A program made the position numbers and the translations under genes. Shown piece after piece: positions 6,019-6,497 of a stretch of DNA of 6,497 nt. Positions within the stretch are counted from its first letter, which is position 1. Every line of letters begins with the position of its first letter. Source of the DNA: UBA6022 sp036382575 (GTDB lineage: Bacteria; Patescibacteriota; Saccharimonadia; Saccharimonadales; Saccharimonadaceae); NCBI GenBank assembly GCA_036382575.1, contig DASVHL010000063.1, positions 1-6,497 on the forward strand. The letters are read 5' to 3'. The notes below the pieces were generated by a model. That model saw nothing but the letters and a program-made list of their open reading frames with translations. It was not told the origin of the DNA and did no database searches.

Positions 6019-6049
6019 ATCGTACATTGACTCAGAGGTTGGTGAAGTT

Positions 6050-6328
6050 ATGAAACGGAATGTAGCTGTGTCATTGGCAATTAAGCCGCCGCTGACACCT
6101 TGGTGGCTTGCTATATTAGTAGTATGGGAGGTCTTCCTGTGGTACATGCTATTGGGCATTGAAACTGATGGCATGAAGCCATACATTGGCCAGACCGGGG
6201 TGCTGCTGATTGGCACCCTCTTGTTCTTTCTTGCCGTTATAGTCACTCCAGGTCTGATGCTATGGATTATCATCAGACTGGTGCGTACGCGTTTAGCTAA
6301 GCGGCAATTGGCCGATATTGACAAATAG
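6050..6328 (+). CDS. Small two-helix membrane protein of unknown function
   Basis: The 92-residue product has a basic N-terminus (MKRNVAV), a Trp-rich hydrophobic helix at about 17-36 (TPWWLAILVVWEVFLWYMLL), a short polar loop (GIETDGMKPYIGQTG), a longer hydrophobic helix at about 50-75, and a strongly basic tail (RLVRTRLAKRQLADIDK). By the positive-inside rule both ends should be cytoplasmic and the loop outside. I do not recognise a family. The plus-strand frame is preferred over the overlapping 109-codon minus-strand frame because it has clear membrane-helix patterning, a good upstream promoter and plausible ribosome-binding sequences. It stands alone, divergent from the nrnA-like gene. 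A hairpin overlaps its stop codon. It could be a membrane anchor or a small accessory subunit, but nothing in context decides this. Confidence 0.7.
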   Translation: MKRNVAVSLAIKPPLTPWWLAILVVWEVFLWYMLLGIETDGMKPYIGQTGVLLIGTLLFFLAVIVTPGLMLWIIIRLVRTRLAKRQLADIDK

Positions 6329-6343
6329 CGCACTATGCGCTAT
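6325..6343. terminator. Hairpin overlapping the stop codon of the small membrane gene
   Basis: ATAGCGCA (6325-6332) and TGCGCTAT (6336-6343) form a perfect 8-bp stem with a 3-base CTA loop. The stem starts within the TAG stop of the small membrane protein gene. There is no T-run after it, so it is at best a weak intrinsic terminator or an mRNA 3'-end stabiliser. Confidence 0.4.
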
Positions 6344-6497
6344 AGTTGATATCAAGCTTAATACCGGACTCCAGCTGTCCGATCGTGGTAAGTTGGTCGA
6401 GGCCCCTGCCCCGCCTCCCACACACCACAAAATAAGCTGGCCGCCGGAGGCGGGGTCGAGAGTTTGGACATACGCAGAGTCCAGTAATCCCTTTCCC
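6344..6497. other. Tract with several inverted repeats, GC-rich right half, no convincing gene
   Basis: This 154-base tract holds three separate inverted repeats: CGGAC/GTCCG (6365-6369, 6377-6381), a perfect 10-bp CCCCGCCTCC/GGAGGCGGGG (6409-6418, 6446-6455) and TGGAC/GTCCA (6465-6469, 6479-6483). A competing local hairpin, CCGCC/GGCGG (6441-6445, 6449-6453), uses the right arm of the 10-bp stem. GGTCGAG occurs twice in direct orientation (6395-6401, 6454-6460). The part from about 6395 to 6460 is much richer in G+C than the coding DNA around it. A minus-strand frame stays open from the right edge to a TAG at 6333-6335 (54 codons), but its inner part is Arg/Gly/Pro-rich and looks like non-coding DNA, with only the last ~20 residues protein-like. 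I do not recognise a known RNA or insertion sequence. It may be a structured RNA, a repeat unit or the edge of a mobile element. Confidence 0.4.

Noticed and set aside
6004..6333. Minus-strand 109-codon frame antisense to the small membrane protein
   Set aside because: It lacks protein-like patterning, and a perfect TTGACA promoter and hydrophobic helix pattern favour the plus strand. It cannot be fully excluded.
6344..6366. Resemblance of GATATCAAGCTTA...ATACCG to a common cloning polylinker (EcoRV-HindIII)
   Set aside because: The match is short and needs a gap, and the flanking sequence does not continue as vector. A VecScreen-type search would settle it.
6395..6497. tmRNA or tRNA 3' end in the GC-rich tract
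   Set aside because: GTCGA-like sequence beside a GC-rich stem recalls a T-arm, but a 5-bp T-stem with a 7-base loop, acceptor pairing and CCA cannot be drawn on either strand.

Overview
The window looks like ordinary chromosomal DNA from a small-genome bacterium. My best guess is a member of the Candidate Phyla Radiation, such as Saccharibacteria (TM7). The reasons are compact gene packing, several genes with no Shine-Dalgarno whose start codons sit just downstream of an extended -10 box, and a bias toward divergent versions of housekeeping enzymes. TGA is not used as a sense codon in the six complete genes, which argues against the recoded Gracilibacteria and Absconditabacteria. The taxonomic call is inference.

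Layout: (1) 1-318, minus strand, a partial hypothetical protein that runs off the left edge. (2) 389-958, minus, an NADPH-dependent FMN reductase family flavoprotein. (3) A short divergent promoter region, 959-1042, with a 13-bp palindrome over the reductase -10 box. (4) 1043-2254, plus, tRNA-guanine transglycosylase (tgt), followed 18 bp later by 2273-3403, plus, an AI-2E family membrane transporter with its own apparent leaderless promoter. (5) 3418-3455, a 15-bp-stem hairpin that separates convergent transcription units and could terminate both. (6) 4928-5923, minus, a DHH/DHHA1 phosphoesterase (NrnA-like), which overlaps by 20 bp the downstream gene cysS (3469-4947, minus). These two form an operon driven by a strong extended -10 promoter that overlaps the nrnA start. 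(7) A second divergent promoter region, 5927-6049. (8) 6050-6328, plus, a small two-helix membrane protein of unknown role. (9) 6329-6497, a tract with several inverted repeats (its right half very GC-rich), no convincing gene, but a possible structured RNA or mobile/repeat element.

Together the recognised genes cover tRNA wobble modification (tgt), tRNA charging (cysS), turnover of very short RNAs or cyclic dinucleotides (the DHH protein), redox (the flavin reductase) and transport. I see no phage, CRISPR, toxin-antitoxin or biosynthetic cluster. The most interesting points are the altered base-binding pocket and inserted segment of the TGT, the missing motif I histidine in the DHH protein, the recurrent leaderless promoter architecture, and the unexplained structured tract at the right edge.
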